The position numbers and the translations under genes are program-made. A stretch of DNA of 64,000 nt, from positions 62,001 through 126,000 of the forward strand of contig DASVAS010000052.1 in NCBI GenBank assembly GCA_036376245.1, written 5' to 3'. Below, piece by piece: positions 1 to 7,948 of the stretch (the first letter of the stretch is position 1; every line of letters begins with the position of its first letter). The notes beneath the pieces were generated by a model, which had not been told where the DNA came from, ran no database searches, and worked only from the letters and a program-made list of their open reading frames with translations. Origin of the DNA: DATARR01 sp036376245 (GTDB lineage Bacteria > Acidobacteriota > Thermoanaerobaculia > Multivoradales > UBA5704).

Positions 1-201
1 CTCGAAGACCTGGCCGCCGCCGTGCGCTCCGAGAAGCTGGGAGAGGTCGCCGAGGAGTTCGACCGTATCCACAGCGTCGAAAGGGCGCAGCAGGTAGGCT
101 CCGTGCACCGGATCATCCCGCCGGCGGAGCTGCGGCCTTATCTGATCGACGCGGTGGAACGGGGGATGGCGAAGGAGATGGGGGGCGCGGCGCAGGCGTA
201 G
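1..201 (+). CDS. Carboxyltransferase-like protein, C-terminal fragment (5' partial)
   Basis: Frame 1 is open from the first base to a TAG at 199-201 and gives 66 residues. The tail contains the segment VGSVHRIIPPAELRPYLI followed by DAVERGM. This resembles the C-terminal end of acyl-CoA (acetyl/propionyl) carboxylase carboxyltransferase domains, where a conserved Ile-Pro-x-x-x-Leu-Arg-Pro-Tyr-Leu segment closes the fold. The rest of the gene lies left of the window, so the assignment rests on this short tail only. A composite palindrome follows 44 nt downstream. It could also be the end of a biotin-dependent multidomain carboxylase. Confidence 0.55.
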   Translation, partial: LEDLAAAVRSEKLGEVAEEFDRIHSVERAQQVGSVHRIIPPAELRPYLIDAVERGMAKEMGGAAQA

Positions 202-244
202 CGGGCGCAGCCGTGACCGTCCCGCAGTCCCACAGTCGTCCCAC

Positions 245-292
245 AGCCCCGGATTGAAATCCGGGGCTACGTTCTCTTGTCCCTGACGGGAC
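245..292 (-). repeat. Composite REP-like palindrome, copy 1
   Basis: Two hairpins sit side by side. One is AGCCCCGGATT-GAA-ATCCGGGGCT at 245-268 and the other is GTCCCTGACGGGAC at 279-292. Read on the minus strand the order is GTCCC hairpin, about 10 nt, then GTAGCCCC hairpin. The same order and spacing recur at 3545-3593, 46662-46711 and 46795-46844, so this is one copy of a dispersed two-hairpin module. The rest of 202-358 shows nothing else recognisable. Confidence 0.7.
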
Positions 293-358
293 GGCTAAGG
301 CATGAAGACCGAGCGGAGGAGCTTTCCCTGGGACCGCCGGCGTCCCGCCGGCTTCTTC

Positions 359-799
359 CTATTTCGTCACCCGCACATCCCGACCCACCGCGATCCCTCC
401 CTGGCCGGCCACGACGTTGCCCGTCCCCTGACCGACAGCGCCCCCGCCGGTCACCGTCGCGTTGTACGAGGCCGCCGCCTGCGCCTCCTTCACCAGCCCG
501 GCGATCTCCGCCGCCAGCTCCGGATCGCTCTCCAGGATCTTCCGAAGCTGAATCCGCAGAGCCCCTTGGGCGTCCGCATCCTCAGGAGCCTTCGCAACCT
601 CCTCCACCGCCTCAGCCGCCACGGGCTTCTCCTCCACCTTCGGGCGGAGCTTTGACCAGAGGGATTTCAGGATTTCGGGGGCGTTCTCCCCCAGCGCCTT
701 CCCGGCCTCCTTGACCAACTCGCCTCCGCCTGAGACGAGATACGGGAGGGCGGGGGCCAGCAGGATGGTTATGGCATCGGCAAGGGTTTTGGCATCCAA
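359..799 (-). CDS. Small partner of the NACHT protein, glycine-motif C-terminus
   Basis: A 146-residue protein of no recognised family. Start chosen at TTG 799 because a GGAGG (807-811, minus strand) sits 7 nt upstream; the frame is open to a further TTG at 832 that has no such site. The N-terminal part is a hydrophobic/amphipathic stretch (residues about 4-25), followed by a charged helical region rich in Glu and Ala. The C-terminus (residues about 118-142) is a Gly-rich repeat, GQGTGNVVAGQGGIAVGRDV. A very similar segment, GNITSGQGGISAGGNV, is at residues 39-54 of the NACHT-FGE protein encoded immediately upstream, 67 nt away on the same strand. The shared motif and shared orientation suggest that the two proteins interact or assemble through it (inference). 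Similar Gly motifs occur at the ends of bacterial NLR-like conflict proteins. Confidence 0.65.
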   Translation of the reverse strand: MDAKTLADAITILLAPALPYLVSGGGELVKEAGKALGENAPEILKSLWSKLRPKVEEKPVAAEAVEEVAKAPEDADAQGALRIQLRKILESDPELAAEIAGLVKEAQAAASYNATVTGGGAVGQGTGNVVAGQGGIAVGRDVRVTK

Positions 800-866
800 G
801 GCGATTCCTCCTTCGAGTCCAGTGTGTAGCAAGACATTGTCTCAGTCCTGGCCTCCGCCCAGAGAA

Positions 867-3488
867 TCAGAGGTCAGAGGAGAATGGGATAGCAGCGACG
901 CGGAAGCCAATGACGGCGAGCCGGAGGCTCGGCACGCGCCCGATGCGGGCAGCACACCGGACGTTTCTGGATCCGTCGAAGAACGAGCCACCACGAACTA
1001 CGCGAAGCAGTTGCGACTTATCTTCACTTCCCCATGGGCTCCGCGTCCATTCCCAGACGTTGCCGCTCATATCCTCGCTGCCTGAGGGACTCTTTCCCTG
1101 CGAGAAGCAGCCGACGGCACTAACTCGCCCAATACCGGCCTTGTCGTAGTTGACCCTCTCGGGATCTGCCTCCGTTCCCCAGGGATAGTCCCAGCCGTCC
1201 GTACCCCGAGCGGCCTTCTCCCACTCCTCTTCCGACGGAAGTGTCACGTGCCAGCCCTCCGGAAGCCGCCCCGATCCGCGCCAGCGTTCCGTTAGCCAGC
1301 GGCAGAAGACCATGGCCTCTTCCCAGGTCACGGCCACCGTAGGCTCGTTGGAAGAACCCATCCAATAGAAGTACTCGAACTCTGAACCAATAGCTTCCAC
1401 GTACTCCCGGAACTGCGCCACCGTGACCGGATAGCGCCCAATCTGAAAGTCGTAGGGAAGGTCCGTATAGCGTTTCTCATCCCCCATCAAGAAAGGACAC
1501 GCTGGCACCGTACAGAGTTCCATGCTGTCCACCGTCATTACCTCCGGCCGGGGGTCTACTAGGACTGCTAACGTCCGCCCCGCCAGCGCCCTCTCTAGAG
1601 CCGGGAGGGAACTCTCCCGCATCAGATAGATTAGCCAGCGCCGCAGCCGCTCCAGTTTAGGCTGGTTCGGAGGGCTGACCTGCGCGAGATCGGCTGATTC
1701 CGCGATTACCTGTGAGGCTAGGTGTGCTCCCCAGGCGTCATCCAGAGTGTTCTCAGGATCACCGGGCTCCCGCCAGCAGAGGGCTTCCGCGAGTTGCCAG
1801 ACGCTGGAGATCGTACCTCGGGCCGACTTGGCCCCTGCGAGCAACACGGCCTCCCTCCAGCGACTCGGATCCTCCCTCCCTAATTGAGCGATCGTATCGG
1901 GAAACGTCTCGCCCGTAAGATGACAGGCGGCGAGGTACTCTTGGAACGTTCGATGCGGGAAGGTATAGATTCTCACGCCCCTCGCCTCCAGCAGGCCTGC
2001 CCGATCGCGCAGGTATTCCACTAACAGCGCGGGATTCACCGGATTTCGGCTTAGGTGCATCAGGGCCGAAACGAGCCCACCTTCCGCAATGTCCGCGGTT
2101 CCCACCTCTTCCGGTGCCTGGGAGCTATGGACCTCGTACGCCAACGCTTGAAGAGCGGAGAGAACCTTGTCTTTCCCTACATCCAGGAACTGCGCCAAGC
2201 TCTGCTGGTGAATGGGATTACCTTGTTGATCGAATACCATGCGCTGTTGTTCCCAGACCTCCAGGAGCAGATCGACGGCGTTCGCATACAGTTCCTCTCG
2301 CCGCTCGGGCAAGTTCCCTCCCCGCCAGGAATGAAGGCTGGCGGTCAGCGTCAGCAACAAGGGACGTCGAGCCAGTCCTTTCAACCGCTCACTGCTGAAG
2401 ATGGCCCGCTTTAGCAACTCGGCCCGGCCCCTTGCGTCCTCAGGCTTCAGCCGGTCCGGCGCAGCCATGTGGGAGTACCAGCGATCGATAAACCAGCGGA
2501 TCTGGCCGTCGCTGAAGGGTGCCAATACCGCCTCGGCAAACCTAGAGAGCCTCCAATCCTGGTTCCGGTAGGCGTAAGTGCGGCTAGTGAGGAGAACACG
2601 GCAGTCTCCCAGAGAAGAAACGAAGTCCTGGATTACCTGCTGGATCTGCTCACGGCGAGCTTCGGCTTCAGGTACTTCGTCCAGGCCGTCGAGCAACAGG
2701 AGAGCACCTTGAGACAGCACACGCTCCTGGAGGAAGGGGAACCACCCTCCGAGACCGCAATCCTCCAGTTCTTTCTCCAGGAAGCCCCACAGATGGCGGG
2801 CGTTACCCTTCTCTCCAGGAGACGGGAGCCCGCGGGCCGCGAAGTCACGGAGGATAACCCGGACCGGTAGGAGAGCGCCGTGATCCCAGGGCTGAGGCTT
2901 CTCCTTTTTTTGTCTCCAAGCCCCCTCGCTCGGCAGCGGCGATCTGAGAAGGCTCAATCCGATGCCAGCAAGACCCAGCATCTCCCCCGCCATGCAGAGA
3001 GCCGTGAAGTTGGCGAAGGTGGTCTTGCCGCTACCAGGGTCTCCGAGCAGGACGAGACGGTCGTGCCGATTGAGTCGCTCAAGGGCGGAAAGATGATAGA
3101 TCTCACCCTGTACCTGAGCAGCGACCCGCTCTTCCAGAGCTGTGGGTTCCGTTATCAGCGCTGTATACACGGCATCCAGCTTCAGCCGAGCCTCCCGATC
3201 CCCCTTAGCCAAGGCCGGATCAATACCGGACAGAGCGAGGTCTCCAGTCTGCGCGACTACGCGGCGGAGATAGGCGGTGCGGAAGGCTTCCTCTCCCTCC
3301 CCGGGTTTGGGTGCCTGCCAGACCGTGACGTTCCCCCCGGCTGAGATTCCGCCCTGGCCAGACGTAATGTTTCCGATCCCCACACCGGCGGCACCCGAGC
3401 CGGGCACTTGTGCCCTCAGAGCCTCGATCTGCGCCAGGAGCTCATCCTTCTCCGCGAGAAGCCGCTTCACCTCGTCCATGTCAGCCAT
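867..3488 (-). CDS. NACHT-type STAND NTPase with C-terminal FGE-sulfatase (SUMF1-like) domain
   Basis: 873 residues. Residues 1-28 look coiled-coil and are followed by the Gly-rich motif GNITSGQGGISAGGNV (39-54). A NACHT P-loop NTPase follows: Walker A GDPGSGKT at 149-156, Walker B LLLLDGLDE at 263-271, and an Arg-containing sensor segment LLTSRTYAYR at about 299-308. The C-terminal part, from about residue 650, matches formylglycine-generating-enzyme-like domains: fMGD..., IGRYPVT, LPSEEEWEKAARG, YPWG, SGNVWEW, RVVRGGSF and a final IGFRVA. In bacterial STAND NTPases the C-terminal domain is usually the sensor and an N-terminal domain the effector or adaptor; here the N-terminus is only a coiled coil plus Gly motif, so the effector may be the neighbouring 146-residue protein. 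Codon usage is less GC-rich than in the surrounding core genes. Antiphage or programmed-death signalling is the likely role by analogy, not shown. Confidence 0.85.
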   Translation of the reverse strand: MADMDEVKRLLAEKDELLAQIEALRAQVPGSGAAGVGIGNITSGQGGISAGGNVTVWQAPKPGEGEEAFRTAYLRRVVAQTGDLALSGIDPALAKGDREARLKLDAVYTALITEPTALEERVAAQVQGEIYHLSALERLNRHDRLVLLGDPGSGKTTFANFTALCMAGEMLGLAGIGLSLLRSPLPSEGAWRQKKEKPQPWDHGALLPVRVILRDFAARGLPSPGEKGNARHLWGFLEKELEDCGLGGWFPFLQERVLSQGALLLLDGLDEVPEAEARREQIQQVIQDFVSSLGDCRVLLTSRTYAYRNQDWRLSRFAEAVLAPFSDGQIRWFIDRWYSHMAAPDRLKPEDARGRAELLKRAIFSSERLKGLARRPLLLTLTASLHSWRGGNLPERREELYANAVDLLLEVWEQQRMVFDQQGNPIHQQSLAQFLDVGKDKVLSALQALAYEVHSSQAPEEVGTADIAEGGLVSALMHLSRNPVNPALLVEYLRDRAGLLEARGVRIYTFPHRTFQEYLAACHLTGETFPDTIAQLGREDPSRWREAVLLAGAKSARGTISSVWQLAEALCWREPGDPENTLDDAWGAHLASQVIAESADLAQVSPPNQPKLERLRRWLIYLMRESSLPALERALAGRTLAVLVDPRPEVMTVDSMELCTVPACPFLMGDEKRYTDLPYDFQIGRYPVTVAQFREYVEAIGSEFEYFYWMGSSNEPTVAVTWEEAMVFCRWLTERWRGSGRLPEGWHVTLPSEEEWEKAARGTDGWDYPWGTEADPERVNYDKAGIGRVSAVGCFSQGKSPSGSEDMSGNVWEWTRSPWGSEDKSQLLRVVRGGSFFDGSRNVRCAARIGRVPSLRLAVIGFRVAAIPFSSDL

Positions 3489-3504
3489 GGCCTCAGCCTA
3501 TCGA

Positions 3505-3529
3505 ATTGTGAACGCACTGCGTGCACAAT
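3505..3529. repeat. 25-bp palindrome, copy 1
   Basis: ATTGTG...CACAAT palindrome with arms of 12 nt and one mismatch, 16 nt upstream of the NACHT start codon. A perfect version lies at 3657-3681. Its position just upstream of the gene makes an operator or a REP element possible; no -35/-10 pair was convincing. Confidence 0.55.
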
Positions 3530-3544
3530 CTCCGGACTTGACTG

Positions 3545-3593
3545 TCCCTTGAGGGACAATCGAACGTAGCCCCACGGTTTCAACCTGGGGCGG
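3545..3593 (+). repeat. Composite REP-like palindrome, copy 2
   Basis: The hairpin GTCCCTTGAGGGAC (3545-3558) is followed after 7 nt by GTAGCCCCACGG...CCTGGGGCGG (3566-3593). The second part is identical to 46684-46711 and to the reverse complement of 46795-46822. Confidence 0.75.
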
Positions 3594-3656
3594 AAAAGGC
3601 CGGGACGCGCCGGGAGGGCAACGCGGGACCGGCATTGCGGCGGCGCCGCTTCCCGG

Positions 3657-3681
3657 ATTGTGCACGCGCTGCGTGCACAAT
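3657..3681. repeat. 25-bp palindrome, copy 2
   Basis: Perfect palindrome with arms ATTGTGCACGC and GCGTGCACAAT around a 3-nt centre. It differs from 3505-3529 at two positions that restore perfect symmetry. Confidence 0.6.
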
Positions 3682-3828
3682 TCCCGCCCTCGGACAACCT
3701 CGACAAGCGAGGTGCGCTCGCCCCCCTTCCCCTCGGAAGGCGCCGCAGGCTCCAGGAGCCTCCCCCAGGACGTAGAGGCGGCCGAGAAGGCTTGCGGAAG
3801 GCGTATAACCTTTGGGGAACGCCATTTT

Positions 3829-4058
3829 TCACTGGGCAGCCTCCGCCCAGTGAGGTACGCCCCTCCCCCTTGCTGGGCGATGGCCGCCCAGTGAATTTTG
3901 ACGCCAGAATTCAGTGGGCAATGGCCGCCCAGCGAAAAAAGAGCTTCCCGAAGCCTTGAAAACGCTCCGCAAGCCGGGGAGAGGCCCGTACCTCGCTGGG
4001 CGGCGGCTGCCCAGTGAAAAATAGCGTCAGAATTCACTGGGTGATGGCCGCCCAACGA
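3829..4058. repeat. Array of five CACTGGGC-type hairpins
   Basis: Five related hairpins lie at 3829-3853, 3871-3894, 3910-3934, 3993-4017 and 4033-4058. Each is built as TTCACTGGGC, a 4-7 nt loop containing GGC or CTC, then GCCCAGTGAA, with compensated or near-compensated changes. The spacers between copies share A/T-rich pieces such as AAAATAGCGTCAGAATTC and AATTTTGACGCCAGAATTC. The spacing is irregular and the units are palindromic, so this is a repeat-hairpin cluster rather than a CRISPR array. With the features above it accounts for most of the gene-free stretch 3489-4099; no ORF in that stretch looks real. Confidence 0.7.
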
Positions 4059-4099
4059 AATTTGACGCCGGAAAAGGCTGAAATCTTGCGCCGTCGCGT

Positions 4100-5149
4100 C
4101 TACGGCAGTATTTGAGGCATCCGCTCCTGCAAATCCTGGGAGAGACGCTGGAAAACTCTCCGCGCGCCTTCCCGAAGGGCGGGACGGTTTCCCAAGGCCT
4201 CCCAGGCGGCGGTGACGTCCTGGGGACGATCCTCCAGCAGGACTTCGAGGACATCGCCCGCCTGCCGGCGGTCCTTCGCGGCCTTGGCCTGCTCGGAGAC
4301 CGGCCTCTTCCCGGAGATCCACAGTTTGTGCAGCGCGAAGCGGGCCGGGTCCGGAACGTTGACCAGGATGCCCGATCCTCCGACGACGACGCCTTGAGCA
4401 GGGTTCTCGATCAGGTAGTCGAGGAAGCGCAGCGGATGGGCGGAGACGCCAAGCGCCGGCAGGAAGACCGGCTTGCTCGACTCCGGCCCAAACATGGGGG
4501 TCAGGAAATCGACGCGCAGCTCGCGCCCGCGAATCTTGAACGACGTGCTCGGCAGCCGGTGATCCAGAGCGGGCACGGGAAAGAATCCAAGGCCCGATGC
4601 CCTGAGGGATTCTTCGACGTTGACGGGCTCCTCATCTTGAGCCAGCGCGATCCCGATCGACCGGTCCTGCGCGATGTCCACGTCCTGGGTCCGCAGGCTC
4701 TGCTGCTCGAACCTGACCCCCAGCATGTTCCCGTAGACCGAGAACGCCTGCGTGCCGACCAGCACGCCGCCCCTGCGGAAGACGCCGGACTCGGCCAGCA
4801 GGGTGAGCACCTTGACGACGGCGGCGCTCTCCGTGGCGGCTTCCCCAGCGATGAGCATGCGGACGAGGTTCGCCCGCTGCGCATCATCCCGGGCGGTGAG
4901 GGCGCGGGCTTGCTTCACCTGCTCCACCCAGGACAGGAGCTCGCGCGACTCCCGGCCGAGATAGTGCTGGCGCTTGCGGTCTCCCTCCATCCGCTGGAGA
5001 TACCAGTAGGTGCCGCCCTTGATCGCTTTCGAGATGAAAGTCCCCGGGAGCACGCCCAGCGCCGCCGCCTCGGCCTCGGCGTGGACGGTCTGCTCCAGCA
5101 ACTCGGCGTAGAGCGTCTGGGTCGTTTCGGGCAGGCGCTGATAGGCCAT
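4100..5149 (-). CDS. GSU2403-type nucleotidyltransferase-fold protein
   Basis: 349 residues from ATG 5149 (MAYQRLPE...), which has AGGAGG 6 nt upstream; an ATG one codon earlier and a GTG at 5179 are also in frame. The central region (about residues 125-250) carries GVLVGTQAFSVYGNMLGV and then QDVDIA, the glycine and Asp-x-Asp elements of a minimal nucleotidyltransferase active site. The later hydrophobic beta segments (RELRVDFLTP) fit the GSU2403 family. The substrate of this family is not established; several minimal NTases of this fold act in toxin-antitoxin or defence systems. It is flanked upstream by a perfect 14-bp inverted repeat and downstream by the hairpin array, and it has no same-strand partner gene. 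Confidence 0.75.
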   Translation of the reverse strand: MAYQRLPETTQTLYAELLEQTVHAEAEAAALGVLPGTFISKAIKGGTYWYLQRMEGDRKRQHYLGRESRELLSWVEQVKQARALTARDDAQRANLVRMLIAGEAATESAAVVKVLTLLAESGVFRRGGVLVGTQAFSVYGNMLGVRFEQQSLRTQDVDIAQDRSIGIALAQDEEPVNVEESLRASGLGFFPVPALDHRLPSTSFKIRGRELRVDFLTPMFGPESSKPVFLPALGVSAHPLRFLDYLIENPAQGVVVGGSGILVNVPDPARFALHKLWISGKRPVSEQAKAAKDRRQAGDVLEVLLEDRPQDVTAAWEALGNRPALREGARRVFQRLSQDLQERMPQILP

Positions 5150-5164
5150 CATCCGCCTCCTCAG

Positions 5165-5206
5165 GGGAGTTATACGCACAATCTCCAGACTCTGCGTATA
5201 ACTCCC
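5165..5206. promoter_or_regulatory. Perfect 14-bp inverted repeat between kinase and nucleotidyltransferase
   Basis: GGGAGTTATACGCA (5165-5178) and its exact complement TGCGTATAACTCCC (5193-5206) are separated by 14 nt. It begins 4 nt after the stop codon of the upstream kinase and ends 15 nt before the nucleotidyltransferase ATG. It could be a rho-independent-like terminator lacking a U tract, or an operator for the nucleotidyltransferase. The loop sequence CAATCTCCAGACT resembles CAATCTCCGGACT next to the 3505 palindrome upstream of the NACHT gene. Confidence 0.6.
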
Positions 5207-5210
5207 TATC

Positions 5211-7802
5211 CTACCCCGCCGTAGCCGCCGGCGCCGCCTTGCCGAGGCCGATCCTTTCCAGCAGGCGCTGGAAGCGGGGATCGTTGCGGACGGGATCGTA
5301 GTCGGGATCGACCTTGAGGAAGTTCAGGCTCTGGTCGCGCTCGGCGAAGGCCTTGTCCATCCAGACGAAGCCGCGGTCGGGGTCTCCCAGCAGGAAGTAG
5401 AGCTTAGCGGGCAGGGAGGCGGCGACGTATTCGGTCCTGGAGCGGCGCTCCAGGTCCGCCAGCACCTTGCGCGCCTCTTCCTTCTTGCCGATGCGGGCGT
5501 AGTGGCGGCCCAGCGAGCCGAGGACGAAGGGATTCTCCTTGCTCCCTTGCAGGGCATCCTTCAGATACTTCTCGGCTTCGGCGGCGTGGCCGAGACGGGA
5601 GTGGGCAGCCCCCAGGAAGAGGTTGGCCGCCCAGGAGCCCGGTTGCAGCTCCAACACCCGCCGCGCCGCCCGCATGCAGTCCTCATAGCGCCTGGCATAG
5701 TAGTAGTTCGCCGCTGCCGCGGTGTGCACGGGCGGCGACAGCGGGTCGAGTTGCTGCGCCTTCTGGATGGCCGCGATGGCCCTCTCGTGGTCGCCGCGGG
5801 CGGAGAGGAGCTGTGTGTAGCGGTGGTAGGCGTCCGCGTTGCTCGGGTTGAGGGCGATGGCCCGCTGGAAGTGCTCTTCCGCCTCCGTCCAGTTCCAGCT
5901 CCCCAGCTCCACCACCCCCAGCAGCGCGTGCGCCTCGGAGAGGTTGGGATCCAGCTCCAGCGCCCGCCGCGCCGCCTGCCGCGCCTTCGGCAGCCCTTCC
6001 TCGGTGGGCATGGCCGCCATCCCGAAGGAGACGAGCAGGACGTAGCAGTCCGCCTTCGAGGCCCAGGCCTGGGCGTAGCCGGGATCACGGGCGAGCGCCT
6101 GGTCGAGGAGGGTCAGGGCCTCCTGGGCGGATTCCCGCGAGCGCTTGCTCAACAGGAACCGCGCCTTCAGGTACAGCTCGTAGACCTCCGGCCGGACCGC
6201 TCGCGTCCCGGCGAGCTTCTGCAGGTCGGTCGAGGTCAGCTCGCCCTGCGTCTCTCGCGCCACGGCCTCGGCGACTTCGTTCTGGACGTCGAAGATGTCC
6301 TCCATCCGGCGCTCGTAGGCGTTGTTCCAGATGATGGCGTCCCGGGCCGCGTCCACGAGCTGGACGCTGATCCGCACGCGGTCGCCGCTGCGCACAGCCG
6401 AACCTTCGACGATGTACGACACGCCGAGGTCCTTGGCGATCTGCGGCAGCGGCTGGACGGCGTTCTTGAAGCGCATGACCGAGGTCCGGGAGCTGATCCG
6501 CAGGCCCCCGATCTTGGCCAGGCTGCCGATGATCGCCTCGGTGGTGCCGTCCGAGAAGTAGTCCTGCGCCGCGTCCCCGGAGAGGTTGCGCAGCGGCAGT
6601 ACGGCGAGCGAGGTGACTCCCGCCTCCGCGACCGGCGCCGGAGTCTCGCGCGGCGCGGGCGGCGACGGCTTTCGCCAGGTCACGGCGACCAGCAGCGCCA
6701 CGAGCACGAGGACGGCCAGCCCCAGGCTCGCCGAGAGCCAGGGGAACTTCCGCGGCGGGATGGCCACCGGGAGCGACGGCGCTCCCGGCGCGGTCCCCGC
6801 GGCGCTGGGTACGAGAATCCCGGACATGATCGTCTCTCCACTCCCTGCGGTCCCGGGAGTCAAGGTCTCGAAGGTCGGCACGCAGATCGCTCCGAGGGTC
6901 GCGCTGTCTTCGCCCGCGGCCTCCCGGGGGCGCGTCGCCACGCTGCCCTGGAGCGCCCGCCGGCGCAGCTCCACCAGGGCGTCCCGCAGCTCTTCGGCGG
7001 ATTGAAAGCGGTCGGCCGGGTCCTTGGCCAGGCACCGGTCGGTGATGGCGCTCGCTTCGGGCGGCATGGAGGACGCCGTCCGGGGCAGGAGGAGCGGCGG
7101 GTCGCGCAGGATCGCGGAGATCAGCGAGGCCGAGCTGGCGCCCTGGAACGGGCGGAATCCCGTCGCCATCTCGAAGAGGATCACCCCCAGCGAGAAGATG
7201 TCGGAGCGGGCGTCCACCGGCCTGCCCTCGAGCTGCTGCGGGGACATGTAGGGCAGGGTGCCGATGGTGAGGCCGGGCGCGGTGTGGAACTCGGTCAGGG
7301 TCATGGCGATTCCGTCGGCCACGGTCTCCGGCTGGTCGATCTTGGAGATGCCGAAGTCCACGACCTTGACCACGCCGTCGTCGCGCACCATGACGTTGCC
7401 GGGCTTGAGGTCACGGTGGACGATCCCGGCCCGGTGGGCGGCGGCGACGCCTTCTACCATGGGGATCGCCAGGTCGAGCCAGCGCTCCAGCGGCAGGCCG
7501 CCGAAGGGGATCAGTTGCGCCAGCGATCGCCCTTCGATCAGCTCCATGACCAGGAAGGGCTGGCCGTCCTCTTCCTCGACCGCGTGGATGGTGACGACGT
7601 TGGGGTGGTTCAGCGCGGCGAGGACTCTGGACTCGCGGTCGAACCGCTTGCGCCGCGTCTCGTCGGTCACTAGGGCCGGCGGCAGCATCTTGAGGGCGAC
7701 CCGGCGGCTCAGGCGCAGGTCCTGCGCCAGGTAGACCTGGCCCATGGCGCCTCGCCCCAGCTCTCCGAGGATGCGGTAGCGGCCGAGGGTCGTTCCGATC
7801 AT
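5211..7802 (-). CDS. Membrane Ser/Thr protein kinase with TolB-like and TPR domains
   Basis: 863 residues from ATG 7802 (MIGTTLGRYRILGELG); the frame is open to 7976, but that extension has no kinase homology and would overlap the divergent gene's leader. Kinase domain residues about 8-285: glycine loop GRGAMGQV, Lys38 in VALKML, catalytic HRDLKPGN at 129-136, DFG at 149-151, and the APE region replaced by MSPQQLEG. One transmembrane helix (about 354-375) separates the cytoplasmic kinase from an outer part. The outer part starts with a TolB/adenylate-cyclase-associated type segment (VTSLAVLPLRNLSGD, then FSDGTTEAII) and continues with about six to eight TPR repeats to the C-terminus. Such kinases are expanded in Acidobacteria and are thought to link periplasmic or protein-interaction signals to phosphorylation. 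It is transcribed away from the YcaO-TfuA cassette. Confidence 0.9.
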   Translation of the reverse strand: MIGTTLGRYRILGELGRGAMGQVYLAQDLRLSRRVALKMLPPALVTDETRRKRFDRESRVLAALNHPNVVTIHAVEEEDGQPFLVMELIEGRSLAQLIPFGGLPLERWLDLAIPMVEGVAAAHRAGIVHRDLKPGNVMVRDDGVVKVVDFGISKIDQPETVADGIAMTLTEFHTAPGLTIGTLPYMSPQQLEGRPVDARSDIFSLGVILFEMATGFRPFQGASSASLISAILRDPPLLLPRTASSMPPEASAITDRCLAKDPADRFQSAEELRDALVELRRRALQGSVATRPREAAGEDSATLGAICVPTFETLTPGTAGSGETIMSGILVPSAAGTAPGAPSLPVAIPPRKFPWLSASLGLAVLVLVALLVAVTWRKPSPPAPRETPAPVAEAGVTSLAVLPLRNLSGDAAQDYFSDGTTEAIIGSLAKIGGLRISSRTSVMRFKNAVQPLPQIAKDLGVSYIVEGSAVRSGDRVRISVQLVDAARDAIIWNNAYERRMEDIFDVQNEVAEAVARETQGELTSTDLQKLAGTRAVRPEVYELYLKARFLLSKRSRESAQEALTLLDQALARDPGYAQAWASKADCYVLLVSFGMAAMPTEEGLPKARQAARRALELDPNLSEAHALLGVVELGSWNWTEAEEHFQRAIALNPSNADAYHRYTQLLSARGDHERAIAAIQKAQQLDPLSPPVHTAAAANYYYARRYEDCMRAARRVLELQPGSWAANLFLGAAHSRLGHAAEAEKYLKDALQGSKENPFVLGSLGRHYARIGKKEEARKVLADLERRSRTEYVAASLPAKLYFLLGDPDRGFVWMDKAFAERDQSLNFLKVDPDYDPVRNDPRFQRLLERIGLGKAAPAATAG

Positions 7803-7948
7803 AGAGTTGGAAGTCTCGGCTAATCCTAGAGTTTCCCGCCGGTCGCCGCAACCGCGAAGCCCGCCTCGACACGCCCGCGCCGAGCCGCTAGACTGCGGCC
7901 GATCCCAGTCAGGATTTAGAGGTTCCCATCTTTCCAGAGGAGGGATGT

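Noticed and set aside
3829..4058. CRISPR-like array
   Set aside because: Units are palindromic with irregular 17-58 nt spacing and similar spacers; no cas genes are present.
5502..7673. 723-codon plus-strand frame opposite the kinase gene
   Set aside because: Shadow of the kinase gene in GC-rich DNA; Pro/Arg/Gly/Val-rich with no domain, and the opposite strand has a clear kinase-TPR protein.
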